Shown: in pieces, positions 31,342 to 42,283 of the stretch
Layout of the letters: each line of letters starts with the position of its first letter
Numbering within the stretch: the first letter of the stretch is position 1
From: Adiantum capillus-veneris
Lineage: Eukaryota > Streptophyta > Polypodiopsida > Polypodiales > Pteridaceae
Length of the DNA: 64,000 bases
Assembly: GCA_014529385.2 (NCBI GenBank)
Contig: CM043953.1
Location: forward strand, 116,026,549-116,090,548
Direction: 5' to 3'
Translations under genes and position numbers: made by a program
Notes under the pieces: model-generated
Seen by the model: only the letters and a program-made list of their open reading frames with translations
What the model was told of the DNA's origin: nothing
The model's database searches: none

Positions 31342-32604
31342 TCATAGGTGTAGAAGTTGAGGCCATGAAATGTTTGGCTTTTGGGTTTGTAAATCCTCCA
31401 AGATGTTGTAGGGCTCTAGCTCCTTTCCCAATGGGAAGTCGTTGATACCAATTTCCCTTCGCCTTGATCTTTTCTTCCTGCTACTTTCAGCTTCTTCCAT
31501 CTTTGACTTCTTCTTCTTGTCCCTTCTGGCTGAATTTGTTCCTTCACTTCTCATGTCTTCATCCTTATCATGTGCTCTTGTGCGTTTTTCTGCCGGCATA
31601 ACATCAAAGTTTAGAGGCAGCTCATCTATTACCTCTTCTAGCTTGATGATGTTGACTCCTCTTTCTTCCTCCTCATGTGGGACGGGAGGTATATTTGCTG
31701 GTGGTGGTGGTCGTCGAAGGATTTGTGGGCCTTGAGCTTGTTCTTGTTGCACAGTGAGAGGAGGCGGTCTAGGGGGATATATGTCTCCCGGAAGTCGCCT
31801 TGGATGTGGACAATTGTACATGCCATGGCCCATTTCATTGCAATTCCAACATCGCAACTCTTGAGCTTGTCTTCGTTGATTGCGATTCCCTTCTCTTGGT
31901 TGTCGTTGTTGAGGTAGGCCTTGTACTAGATTCAGAGTGAGGTTCTCAAGCTGTTGAGTTAGCCTTTGTAAAATCTCTTGTTGAGAGTTATCTCCTATTT
32001 GTGAAGATTGTGCAAGAGGGGCCCTAATTGGTGCTTCCATGGTTTGTGAAGACTCCCTCTCACTCACTTCATTCAAACCCCTTGCTCTATGTGCTTGGAA
32101 GTGTAGTTTTCTAAACTTGATGATGGCTACCTCACGTGCTTCTTCGAAGGTGGATGGGAATTTTAGCTCTACTTTAGCCTTTAAAAGTGGATACAAGCCA
32201 ACCATGAATCTCTCTTTTTTTAGAAAGTTAGGTGCACCACCATGATTTTCTAATGTAGCCTCCCACCTACCCCATAGATTGACAAAGGTTGCTTCATAAG
32301 AGGGATAGTCTTCAAGTGATACCTGCTTATGCCCAATAAGACATTTCCATAGTCCTTCAGAAGTATCACCTTGCCCGAACTTGGAGAGGAAGCTTGCTCG
32401 CAGTCTCTCCCAATTGGACTTGATTTGGTGTTGCAAGGCCTCATACCATGCTTTAGCTTCTGCTTTTAGAACCAACGGGAAGGCTCGTAGCTTTACTTCC
32501 TCTTCATCTCTCCCGGATATGAGATGTGCCATCTCCAAGTTGTCAAGAAACTCTTGTGCATCTTCCCCACTTCTTGCATAGAACGTGGGAAAAGAACTTG
32601 ACAT
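31342..32604 (-). CDS. gag: Gypsy gag, intact to a UGA
   Basis: 420 residues. Start 'MSSSFPTFYARSGEDAQEFL' is chosen because element 1 gag starts at the equivalent place. The capsid-like retrotransposon-gag region spans about 1-170, a Gln-rich linker follows, and then CWNCNEMGHGMYNC (residues 252-265), a single CCHC knuckle for RNA packaging. The C-terminus is Lys/Glu-rich and then 'PLGKELEPYNILEDLQ'. The frame ends at UGA (31342-31344). In element 1 the aligned codon is a Cys codon in a continuous gag-to-protease stretch, so the UGA looks like a nonsense change rather than a conserved readthrough signal. Confidence 0.93.
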   Translation of the reverse strand: MSSSFPTFYARSGEDAQEFLDNLEMAHLISGRDEEEVKLRAFPLVLKAEAKAWYEALQHQIKSNWERLRASFLSKFGQGDTSEGLWKCLIGHKQVSLEDYPSYEATFVNLWGRWEATLENHGGAPNFLKKERFMVGLYPLLKAKVELKFPSTFEEAREVAIIKFRKLHFQAHRARGLNEVSERESSQTMEAPIRAPLAQSSQIGDNSQQEILQRLTQQLENLTLNLVQGLPQQRQPREGNRNQRRQAQELRCWNCNEMGHGMYNCPHPRRLPGDIYPPRPPPLTVQQEQAQGPQILRRPPPPANIPPVPHEEEERGVNIIKLEEVIDELPLNFDVMPAEKRTRAHDKDEDMRSEGTNSARRDKKKKSKMEEAESSRKKRSRRREIGINDFPLGKELEPYNILEDLQTQKPNISWPQLLHL

Positions 32605-32688
32605 TTTGTTTAGACTTTTTTAAATCTCTTTTTTTAAAGAAACTTTTCTCTTACAGGCCGCACAAGATTATTGACACTATAAATCTGA

Positions 32689-32901
32689 TTACATTAAAAT
32701 GAAGATGTACACATCCATTGTTAATTCGTACTTTATCATAGGTAGAATAAATGGATTAATTGAAGCATTGATTTCATTGAGGGGAGTGGATCCAAATATC
32801 CTCCTTATGATAGACTGAAACCTAAACTTAGTTGCAATGATTATATGAATGGATTGCCGAGCAATAGGCCTAAAAGGTTCATTATTTTGATCGTGATTCA
32901 T
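32689..32901 (-). CDS. Leader ORF B of gypsy element 2 (70 aa)
   Basis: Begins 'MNHDQNNEPFRPIARQSIHI', holds 'FRFQSIIRRIFG' and 'EINASINPFILPMIKY', and ends 'DVYIFILM'. It matches 5538-5750 of element 1 along its full length. It lies between ORF A and gag, whereas in element 1 the order is B, A, gag. Function unknown. Confidence 0.65.
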   Translation of the reverse strand: MNHDQNNEPFRPIARQSIHIIIATKFRFQSIIRRIFGSTPLNEINASINPFILPMIKYELTMDVYIFILM

Positions 32902-32984
32902 GTGCTACTCCTCGTTGTTGGTTTGAAGACCTCGTTCCTTCATATGGCCCTTGAGCACCCCTTCATCACTCCTTGTTCTTGCCT

Positions 32985-33200
32985 TTAAAACAAAATGAAA
33001 ACGTGAACATCAAAAGAAGTTTCATAATTGATGATTGGAAGTATAATTGGATTGGGTGATGCCAGTATTTCTCTAAGTCTTTCTGCACCAAACATAAAAA
33101 CAATGCGTTGCTGGAAAAAGACTTTTCTATCTATGTGAACATTTACTCTAATGTGTTGTGCAAAATGAAATGGATAGATGGGAACTCCATTGTTCATCAC
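32985..33200 (-). CDS. Leader ORF A of gypsy element 2 (71 aa)
   Basis: Begins 'MMNNGVPIYPFHFAQHIRVN', holds 'FFQQRIVFMFGAERLREI' and 'LASPNPIILPIINY', and ends 'DVHVFILF'. It matches 5298-5516 of element 1, with several visible differences at third codon positions (for example cat ttt versus cat ttc, and gta aat versus gta aac). It is the first frame after the PBS here. It is paralogous to ORF B in its C-terminal half. Function unknown. Confidence 0.65.
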   Translation of the reverse strand: MMNNGVPIYPFHFAQHIRVNVHIDRKVFFQQRIVFMFGAERLREILASPNPIILPIINYETSFDVHVFILF

Positions 33201-33233
33201 TAAAGAATTTGAAGGTAACTTGGAAATATGTTC

Positions 33234-33250
33234 CTCAGTGGGGGCACCAC
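33234..33250 (-). promoter_or_regulatory. Primer-binding site, gypsy element 2
   Basis: Minus strand TGGTGCCCCCACTGAGG, separated by four nt from the 5' LTR edge at 33255. It is identical to the PBS of element 1. Confidence 0.8.
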
Positions 33251-33254
33251 TTTA

Positions 33255-35332
33255 TGAGGGCGAGCTTTTTGAAATGGGGCCTCTAAACCCAAACCAATGG
33301 GCCTACCCTCACAAAATGTTCGTAAAGAGGTACGCACACTACTTGGGGCACCACCTTCTTTTGGGAGTGGAGAAGGAAACCAATCAAAATGACACTTGCA
33401 CTCACCCACTCAAGCAACACACTTTGAAAACCCCCTTACTCTATATACACTTTGGACACTTGAACACCATCAACGATTATGCAACCCAATGCCGTGCATC
33501 AAAATGACATATGCAATTTGTGGAATAGCCTTCACCTTCTCCCCATAAGAATACCCATAATACATCCAAACTCTTCCTCTCTCAAGCACTCATCAAAAAA
33601 TCATGCTCACAAGACTTGCCTCTCAAACACACAAGAGAATCACTTACATCAAACTAACACACTTTGCATAGAGAGCTCATCTCCATCTATGCAATGCCGT
33701 GACACAAATAAAATCACCATGAGAGGTAGCCACATGCATATGTAATGAAGCAAAAGAGAGTTGGAGTGAGAAATTTCTTTAGACCAATTGAATAAGTGTG
33801 GAGAAACAAACCAATGGTAAATTGAGAATAGAACACTTACTTGATTTCTCGCACACCTTTTAAGGGGAAAACCGACGCTTGCTAACCATCACGAATTGCG
33901 ACACTTGAAAGTTTTGAAGATGATTTCATGATCATTAACATAACCATGAGAGAGATCATGATGTATTTACAAGTTATTGAGGTGCTACAAATGATTTATT
34001 GGGTTGATGGAGTAAGAGATTGTAGAATGGAAAGAGTGGAGAATAGAGTTGCACTTCCTCCAAAGAGGAAGGTTAGGAGGGAGGATGTGAAAGAGGGAGA
34101 GTTGGGGTTTTCTCTACTATTGATCAAGAAACAACATGAAGTTGAAAATATAGGTGTGTGTGTGTCCTTGAGTCTCTCCAAGGGGGGCTATTTATAGTTG
34201 TGTAGGAGTGGGATTATGCTACACTTAATTAGAGTAAGTGATTAGACCTAATTAAGTGTCCTTTGACCACTCATTGAATATTGGACATAAAAGGGACTAT
34301 TTGTTCACCAAAAATATCATTTTAGACCGTGAAGGCTCCATAGGGGTGCATAATGTAGGTGGGCCCCACCATGAGGCCCTACGGGTGGCTCCTGCGGGGT
34401 ATCTCAACTTGTCTGTCTTGGCATTTAGAAAGCATCTTTAGGTTGGTCCCATCACATGCAAGTGACCTTGAACACTCATTGCTTTTTTAAAAGATGAGTA
34501 GGGGAAAAATAAGATCTCACTCTCTTGATTTACTTGATTTACAGTTCCCTTTTGCTACGAATCTGACAGATTTACACTATTTTGACCATAACTTTTTACA
34601 TGTAGCTCGGAATGACATGCTTCAAAAGGCAAAATTGACCTTCTCAACATGTTTGATATGAATTTGGACTATTCTTCACGCCCATGCACCAAGGAATTCG
34701 GTTTGGAAGGTCCACACTAGGCTAGGGAACCTTTTGCTTCAAAGTCTTCTTGTATGGGCCCTTTGCTTGTATGCATCCAAGGGGAATCATGCTTTTTCAA
34801 AAGGCTATGATGCTTAAACAAATAGAGGAGGGCCCAATATTATTTGCTTGTGAAAAGAATATACAATTGGAGTCTTTTTGAAAGGAGAGAAACTATATGT
34901 ATATTCTTAAGAGATATTGGGCCACTTATGTAGGGGGCATAGAAGACTTGTAGAGAGGGACCATAATCTTTGGTAAAGACAAGTGGAGAGTTGATTTCCA
35001 TGGGAATTTATCTATAAGGGGTGGAAGATGGATATATTATTTTTCTACTACTAATTCACAAGAGGTAAGAAATTTTGGGGGTATATAGTTGGTTATTGTA
35101 TGCTTACTTTTATTTACAAAGCAAAAAGAAAAGGGTGGTAATATAAATATATGACTAAGGTGACATTCTTGGGAAGAGTACAATGTATGTGTCGCCACAA
35201 AGGTTAAACGAAGAGAGGAAATTTACTCTAGATAACTTAATAGCGTAGAAAAATATATACACATATGAGGAAGAGGACGTTGAGTAGGCTGAGAAATGTT
35301 GCAAAAAGATGGTTACCATTTTATGCCACTCA
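33255..35332 (-). repeat. 5' LTR of gypsy element 2
   Basis: 2078 bp, near-identical to 25053-27130. The TATA-like CTATAAATAG lies at 34188-34197 (minus), which would place transcription start about 900 bp from the PBS side of the LTR. Confidence 0.95.
34188..34197 (-). promoter_or_regulatory. TATA-like box of the gypsy element 2 promoter
   Basis: CTATAAATAG on the minus strand. The same decamer is kept in the other LTR (25986-25995) and in the LTR of element 1 (6667-6676). Confidence 0.6.
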
Positions 35333-35379
35333 GTAGTTGTCTAGTAAAAAACTGGAGAATGGTAGCCTTTGCATATATA

Positions 35380-35470
35380 TGAAAATAGCTCGCCGTCGAC
35401 GGGCCCGCAGGGTATAGTAAGTTTACCGGCGGGTCCGCCGGGTAAAGGGCCTTACCCGGCGGGTTAACAC
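35380..35470. repeat. GC-rich palindromic patch
   Basis: An island in AT-rich DNA with nested inverted repeats: 35423-35445 (TTACCGGCGG against CCGCCGGGTAA with one bulge) and GGGTAA/TTACCC (35440-35457). The word CCCTGCGGGCCCG also occurs near 17205 in the opposite orientation, so it may belong to the third gypsy family or an element nested in it. Confidence 0.5.
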
Positions 35471-36240
35471 ATTGACAATTTTCTAATTATGTTATTGAAA
35501 TCCCTGTTCAAAGCATTCACTTGTTTATCTCTTATTTGGGAAAAGATCTTCATGTGCAGCATGGCCTCTTCTCTTAGATGGAGATGCATCTTCAGGTAGT
35601 AAATGTCAAAGCTCTTGATATGGATTCTCCAATTCTCTTGCCATAGAGAGTCCTCTTTTGGAGGTCTCTCCAAAAGACTTCGCAGGTGCTGTCTCTCCTT
35701 GCGGTGTTGGAAGAGTTCCATAAGCGTGAAGTTGTTGATGAACTTTACCTTGTAGAGTAGAATTATCCATGGCTTGTTAAAGCCTAGTGACAAGATAATT
35801 CACAAGCATAGGGGTGTCATTAGTAGCACCTTCATGTGCAAAATCAAAGTCATTAAACACTAATTCTACTCTCTTTATTATTGTCAGCCATATTAACAAA
35901 ATTTATGTGTTTGCTAGATTGTTCTTTGGTAGCTTCAAAACCTGAGTTTCTACTCCTCTTAACTCTTGAAAATCAAGACTTACGTATCTACACCCACAAT
36001 TTAGATTTTGTTAATTATCAATAGTAGTGGAGTGGGTTTAACATTGCAAATATTGCCAAGGGATAGCTTCTTTCAAACTTCTACTAGCTTGTTTGGCAAC
36101 TGAAGCTATGGGCACCCCCTTACTTGGAACTCCAATAATTTTGAAACCTTGTACTATTTCATTGTAAAGGATTCTTGAGTTAAACCCAAATCCATGTAAT
36201 TTTTTGGATATTTTTGAGAGAGTCAAGTGTACAAATAAGT
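35464..36240 (-). pseudogene. gag: Gag and leader fragment, third gypsy family
   Basis: The minus-strand frame (35793-35464) contains 'YLKMHLHLREEAMLHMKIF', nearly the same as at 16.9 kb. The adjoining 35930-36240 resembles the leader at 13060-13390 (shared phrases such as 'tagtggagtgggtttaacattg' in diverged form). No intact frame. Confidence 0.55.
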
Positions 36241-36790
36241 GCTGTTATAGAATAGATCTTTTTGGCTGGACAAAGCCCTTTGTAAAGGCCTAAGTATAAA
36301 GGTCATTTTCCTAATGTATACACTATCATTATCTTGAAGAGTACTATTGGCATATGCAGTGAGCCGCCACCTCTCTCATTCTTCTATCAATAGCCATGCG
36401 GCTATAGTAATCTAAATTGAGTTTTGATTCTTGCTTTGTGTTCTTATTATTGTGCTCTATCATTTGAGTGTAATCTTAATCAATTTTGTGTAGAATCAAA
36501 ATTGATTAGTTTTGATTAAAAAAACGGGTGATTTGAGTTTAGATAAGTGTACTTTATGTTGTTTTGACCATAGGAGAGGCTTTAAAGACTCTAAAACGAC
36601 CCTTTATGTTCAATCTGTACTTGTTTTTGTGCAGTTTAGGAACATGGATTGCAATCCATGCCCTCTTCCAAAATGTTGTGATAGTCCTAGGGTATGGTCT
36701 TGTTAGTGTCTTATAGCTCCCATTCAAGTTTCATGCGAATCCGAGCTAATTTGCATGGTGAACAAGCGTGACGACCTTAGAGCTATGTAG
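36241..36790 (+). repeat. Dispersed LTR-like repeat, copy 1 (plus orientation)
   Basis: Homologous along about 540 bp to the reverse complement of 38130-38690. Shared landmarks are 'ggacaaagcc.tttgtaa', 'tataaaggtca', 'tttatgttgttttgacc', 'tgtgatagt' and 'agtttcatgcga'. It has a TATAAA-like box near its start, so it is probably an LTR or LTR fragment. Confidence 0.6.
36643..36660. repeat. Perfect 18-bp palindrome CATGGATTGCAATCCATG
   Basis: Self-complementary. Close relatives occur at 37528-37545 (CATGGATCGCAATCCATG) and 37792-37809 (CAAGGATCGTGATCCATG), the last two in a roughly 264-bp repeated context ('ccatgtccc...gacaagtatactc' type). The inverted copy at 38.2 kb has the shorter palindrome AACGATCGTT at the matching place. 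Confidence 0.8.
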
Positions 36791-38129
36791 AAGGACATAG
36801 ACAAATTACCTGGCTTTAGCATGTTTGATTGGCTAGTTGAGTTGGTGTAGCGTCTTCAATTGAGTTCACTTCAGTAGGATTGACATCCTATTGAGTTTCC
36901 ATGCCTCATCCTCCCTATTATCGATTTGTATGTTGATGCATGAAGGCTGTGCTATGGATGTCCATAACGGCGACCCGCAAACATTGGAGCCGTTGCCAAA
37001 GAATGCACCTTAGGTGATGCGTGATCGAGTGCATAGATAGGTTTCTTTGAAAGAAAATCATTAGACAATCTGTTTACACCTCAGTTAAACTTTTAGATAG
37101 GGGTTTAGAGTTTAGTGGAGTCTAGAGTTAGTGGACTGGCTAGATCCTCCCTTAAGATATATAGGGAGTTGTGGGTGAGTTGCCAAAAGCATTTTTACTC
37201 TTCAAATTTCTCTGTATTGATGAAGTGTTGTAAAACCATCCAAAATTCATTTTGTTTGTCTTGTTTGATTCATTTCTTTATGTTTTTCCATTTTGTACTT
37301 AGAACTAGATTAAGTAGACACCATCCTTGTCAGATTTGAGCCAAAAAGTCAGGGTTTAAAACCAGCAAAACCATATTTTGGCCTAAAAGACCATAACTCT
37401 AAGAAAACACAAATTCTGACAAAAAAGAGCCAAAAGTGATTCAAATCACATAATGGTTGTAAAAACTACCTAAAAATACTTGTCAAAGAAAAACTGAAAA
37501 ATCTTATCTAAAAAGGGCGAGCAAGTACATGGATCGCAATCCATGTCCCACTGTGACAGAATTGAACAAAGATTAACAAGTACATTCCTGATGATAAGTA
37601 TTAGAACGACTTTGTGAGAAGCAACCATAGCAAAAAACACATAAAGACAAGGAAATTAGGTATTCGCCTTAAAACTAGTCTGACAAACCAAGAAACTAGG
37701 AAATATTCACTTTTTGTAATTCAAATGCAAAAGTGTCTTATAATATCAATGTCCACCAATTGACCAAGTTTGGTGTAGTTTGGACCAGGTACAAGGATCG
37801 TGATCCATGTCCCTAACCTCAGATTGACACAAAAATTGACAAGTATACTCTTGATAAGTATACAATCATATTTGCTTAAAGGAACTAGGTCTAAAAAGTA
37901 CAAAAAGTTGTTCAAAATCCCTGAAATCAAAATCAAGCCAAAAATCACAAAACGGACATGAAAATGACATCTAGAAGGTCAAAGCACACCAAAAGTGAGC
38001 AAAACCCATACAAAGTGATAGCCTGTATGCAGAACAACCTCATAGAGCTCACAAATCTCAAAACAAACATCAAAATTAATCAAATTGACAAAAGTTGAGA
38101 AATTAGACACTACAGACCAAGAAATGGCA

Positions 38130-38690
38130 AAATCTTGACCAAAATTGATCACCCTCGGAATCGCATGAAACTTAAAGAGAGACTACAGGGGACTACCAGG
38201 AAGCTAATCCTACCACTATCACAGCTTTTTGGAAGGTACACCAATAACGATCGTTCATAACAAAGTGCACTAAAACAGTGAAGAATTGATCCTAAAGGGT
38301 CTTTTTTAGGTCCCTAAAGCCTTTTCTAAGGTCAAAACAACATAAAAGCATCATTTAAACACTCAAAATAGCAATTTAAGGCCTCACATGCAATGTCTAA
38401 AACCTTCATCAAATCCTGAGTGAATACACTTAAACTGTAGAGCATAAAAAGAGGAACACAAAGCACAAATAAAAATTGAATTTCGTTTACCCAATGCGCA
38501 ATGGCAATTGATACAAGTTTTGAGCAGAGAGAGACTCACAGCGTACGCTTATCTTCTTGATAAAAAGGGATTGTGTACACATTAAAAAACTTGACCTTTA
38601 TAGTTTTAGGTCTTACAAAAGGCTTTGTCCGGCCAAAAGACCCTAACTCTATACAGGCTTATAACAGTACACTGGCTACTCATAAAAAAA
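38130..38690 (-). repeat. Dispersed LTR-like repeat, copy 2 (minus orientation)
   Basis: Inverted relative of 36241-36790, about 1.35 kb away. The two copies are clearly diverged, so the pair is old or came from two different insertions. Inner sequences (36790-38130) are not homologous to each other. Confidence 0.6.
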
Positions 38691-38759
38691 TCCCGAAAAA
38701 TTACAAGACTCGTGCTTCAACTCAGGACAGCTTCTTCTCTTGAGAATATTACAAAGGCT

Positions 38760-39480
38760 TGAAAATTTATAAATTTCCGGCTAGGTGGGTGCTCAATACT
38801 TTGTCACTTTGTCCTCCAAACACTCCCCCCTTCCTAGCCGATGCACGTCCTCGTGCATGTTTCAGGGCTTGGGATTTCGTTGAGGCTCCAAGGCTGCTAT
38901 TTGTGCTGAAAAACTTCGCTTGCGTGTGGCTATTTCAATATCCTCTTGCTGCTACCTGAAAGGGTTCTCCGCCAAGGTGTTCTGATAAGCTATGTACTTG
39001 GCCTTTAGGTCCTTCACCATAGGGTGAAAGATTTGTGTGTTGATCTCGAAAAACCCTGTGACGAAGGCCTCTTCAAACGTTTGCAAATATTGTGAAGGTA
39101 GGTACATAAGGCGGGAATACATCGCCATGATTATCCATCTTGGCGGAGAATCCTGGAGATTCTAGCATAGACCCCTTCTGCCTTCAAGAAATAAATCCCA
39201 AGGATGATCGTCACCTTGAGTGTCTCGGAACACCTGAATGCAAGTGACGATCATCCTTGCAATGTTTACTAGCATCTGGCAGGCTAGGTCGGCGACATCC
39301 CTCAATAATGTAATTGGTGTATTCAGGTGTTTACTACATATGGCAAAGTGGGTTGGCTTTGGGATGATAGAACTGGGTAATTCAACATGCTCTTATTTTT
39401 GCCCCTCCACTTTTGAAATTCTTGCCATGTCCTCCGACGAGGAACAGGGCAGTAAGTGGGATCAATTTCCAGTGCTTGAC
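38760..39480 (-). pseudogene. Degenerate coding fragment, unknown element protein
   Basis: The minus strand near 39130-38950 encodes 'MAMYSRLMYLPSQYLQTFEE' and 'FFEINTQIFHPMVKDLKAKY', then passes into a region with stops. Composition looks like a retroelement or transposon accessory protein, and I do not recognise the family. Plus-strand frames here lack support. Confidence 0.35.
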
Positions 39481-40124
39481 ACAAGGAACTTTAATTCAAT
39501 TCTTACATAGCAAAAAAAAAGACTTTCCTATATAAAACTTGAACATATTTAGGAAAAGTCCAAACTAGTAAAAACGAAACCTTTTATTATATATATATGC
39601 AGTAAAAGTGACCCACATAATAAACTATGTAGCTTCTTGACCAACACGCACAAAAAGAAAACTATATAGCTTTTTTATCAACATATGCACAAGAAAAACT
39701 ACATAGTAATTGGAACGAAAGAAAATCTATATAGTAATATTCACGTTAGTTTTATATACACAATCTAATACAATAGCTAGACAAAAAGAGTCACATAAGT
39801 GAATAACATAAATTTAACTTTTTTATTATAAACAAATTTATTGACTTTATAATTAAAATAATAATATTATAGTAACAAATCTCACAAATGTATCATAGAT
39901 CTTGCATCAAAGAAATTAAATCTTTGCATCAAACTCATTATGCATGGGTATTTGGAACAGAGACTAGCTCATAAGAAAAGAACAATGTATAAGAGTAACT
40001 CACAATAGCTTTTTGAAGAATTCAATGTAAGTCATAAATTTAATAATTGAAAATAGTTGATGCTAGAATGTTCACCCTTTCTTTGGGTCTCAAGATTACA
40101 TTAAAATAAACAAATCAGCATAAA

Positions 40125-41951
40125 TCACTCAACCACAATTACATCATCCACACTTAGTGGAGAAGAGTCACATTTGGAAATTCTAACTTTGTTTGTGGCC
40201 AAAAGGTACACCACAAATGATGAGCGCATGCCATCCATACTTTGCTCTTGACGATCTCCTGTGAAATCCGTACTACGCTTTGCTAGATTGAAACTAGCCT
40301 TTAGCGTAAGATACAATGCATCAACTGTTGGAACCTCTAAAAACTTGATTAAAATCGTCTCTTGATCGTCTTTATCAAAGTTCATATCCAAAAGATGAGT
40401 ACACCTAAAGTCAATCTCCTTACATATTCATGCAGCCCATTTGAGAGTTCATTGAAGGCTTTTGTGGTTTGAAGAGTAACACTCTCATCAAGAACGTTCT
40501 TCAGTACACTCTGCATGCATAGAAAATTGAAAGCATAAAAGTTCAGTTAGAGCTCTAGACTATGAACATTTGGGCAATTGATAACAACTACCTTTTTCTT
40601 GGTGCAATCTTTTTTTGCCTTTTTAGTCAGCATCATATCCATCATCTTTTGATTCCACTGCATCAAAAAACTTAAGTTAAAGCTCAAAGCATACAAGGAT
40701 ATGAAATATATTTAAGGTAAAAGATGTGAGTAAACCTTAGGTGCACGCTTGCTCTTTCTAGAGCTCACATCCACTTGATTTTCCTCATGAGAGCTCTCAA
40801 AATCCATTTGTTCTTTAATGAGTTCAACCTTTGCATGTTCTCAAAATATAACACATTAATTATATATCTAGTTTAATTATTGTAAAGGACAGTCACATAG
40901 ACATACCTTTGGGACATCTCCAATAAGAGCCAAGAAAGAACCATTTGAAGCCAAAGCCTCTTCCTCTCCTTCTACATACTAATAATAAATAACTAGATTC
41001 AAGAAAGTGTACAAAATAATTCGAGATAGTATAAGTTGCGTAAACATACATCTAGAAGGGCTTCAACTTGCACGCCAGTGAAAATATCCTTTGAATAGTT
41101 CTAGTCTTTCTCAAAGTCAATATGAGGATGATACACATCCTCATTGATAGGTTGTAAATGATTTTCCTCAATCTGCAATTGTATAACATTTCTAAGTAAC
41201 TTTAACTAAAAAAAACAAAAAAATTAAAAGTTGTGGGAGAAACTCCCACAAGCTGTTTTTCTTTGTCTTCCGCCTTTGCATTCACTAAGTCGGTTCCCTA
41301 CAATGCACAACTTCACATAATCAATCTTACTATGATAGCTAAAAACTATGAAAAAGTAATGATAGTGTGGCTTACAGATATTAAATTTGTGGTATTGACC
41401 AGCGTTGATTTTTTCTTTTCATTCTTTTGCTTTGCTTGCCTGTGACGCAAGCAAAATGTGTAGATGTCCTCCACTTTCCAAAGGTACTCTGCACCACGGA
41501 ACCTCATCTCCTCAATTTCATCATGGTGCTCTTGAATGAAGCTCACAAGTTCATCCTTCCCCTCTAGATTGTGCCGTAGGTCACAAAGCTTGGAATCAAG
41601 TGCTTTCATCCAACCTCTAATAGTTCTCAGATTGGAGCAATGAACTGCATGTAGACTGTCAGCGTAATACTTTGCAAGGAACTCCTTTCCATACAAGAGT
41701 GTTGGATCTCTATCACTTTTCTTGAGTGGGAAGCGAAAGAGTTGCTCGTATGTCGGAACTGGTTTTTCAACTGTGTCTTCCTTTGCAACTTGTATAGCCT
41801 TTCTATGCCTTTGAGACAATCTTCTAGCTGCCATACTATTCTTATGACCAGCCTTAGAGGACTCTCCACCACTTGATTCTAGCTCTTTTACCCTTTTCTC
41901 TAGCATTGCTATTGTCCCTTTGAGAGACATTGTTTCAGATGGAGAAGCCAT
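40125..41951 (-). CDS. Multi-exon gene beside a Tnp2-like transposase; unknown product
   Basis: The first exon (41951 to about 41390) encodes 'MASPSETMSLKGTIAMLEKR' (short coiled coil), a basic 'AARRLSQRHRKAIQ' segment, then 'RTIRGWMKALDSKLCDLRHN' and 'RGAEYLWKVEDIYTFCLRHR'. Later exons down to 40125 appear as coding islands separated by AT-rich introns with GT...AG-like edges on the minus strand, for example AG|GTAGTT near 40590. Islands include 'SSHEENQVDVSSRKSKRAPK' and 'WNQKMMDMMLTKKAKKDCTK'. The basic and coiled-coil make-up fits the second (TnpA-like, DNA-binding) product of a CACTA-like element, an inference from its place downstream of the transposase. Stops in the last exon suggest decay. 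Confidence 0.45.
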
Positions 41952-42283
41952 GTAATAGCTACAATGTCACAAGTTAAACCTTAAATCATATAAAGTGTGA
42001 ACAAAACTTAAAAACGAGAACAAAACATTTTTTCCAATCAATTAAAGTATTTAAATGTTAGATACATCAAAGGCTAAGCACTTGTGTATCTCCAAACTAC
42101 TGGCAAATTTAATTGTGCACCACTTCTTGAAGACATGCACCTTCTACTAACTACAATAAAGTCATGTATCACTACTTTGCATGAGTTCCAATCTCTCTCT
42201 TCGTACTGCTGGCTTTGTACCCTCCATGTACAATGATCAGCACTATCATGTACTAGCCATGCTAATTTGCATTTTTTGCCCTG

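Larger units (their letters stand above)
25053..35332 (-). mobile_element. Young Tat-like Ty3/gypsy element, complete structure
   Basis: Two 2078-bp LTRs (25053-27130 and 33255-35332) differ at only about ten positions by eye, roughly 0.5 percent. They start TG and end CA and are flanked by a 4-bp duplication GTAG (25049-25052, 35333-35336). In element order: 5' LTR, PBS, two leader ORFs, gag, protease, RT, RNase H, archaeal-type RNase H, integrase, polypurine tract, 3' LTR. Gag through integrase share one reading frame of about 1,770 codons, broken only by two UGA codons. It inserted next to gag remains of the third gypsy family at 35.46 kb. Confidence 0.95.

Noticed and set aside
31342-31344. 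Programmed readthrough stop between gag and pol
   Set aside because: Element 1 has a sense codon at the aligned site, so a conserved recoding signal is unlikely.
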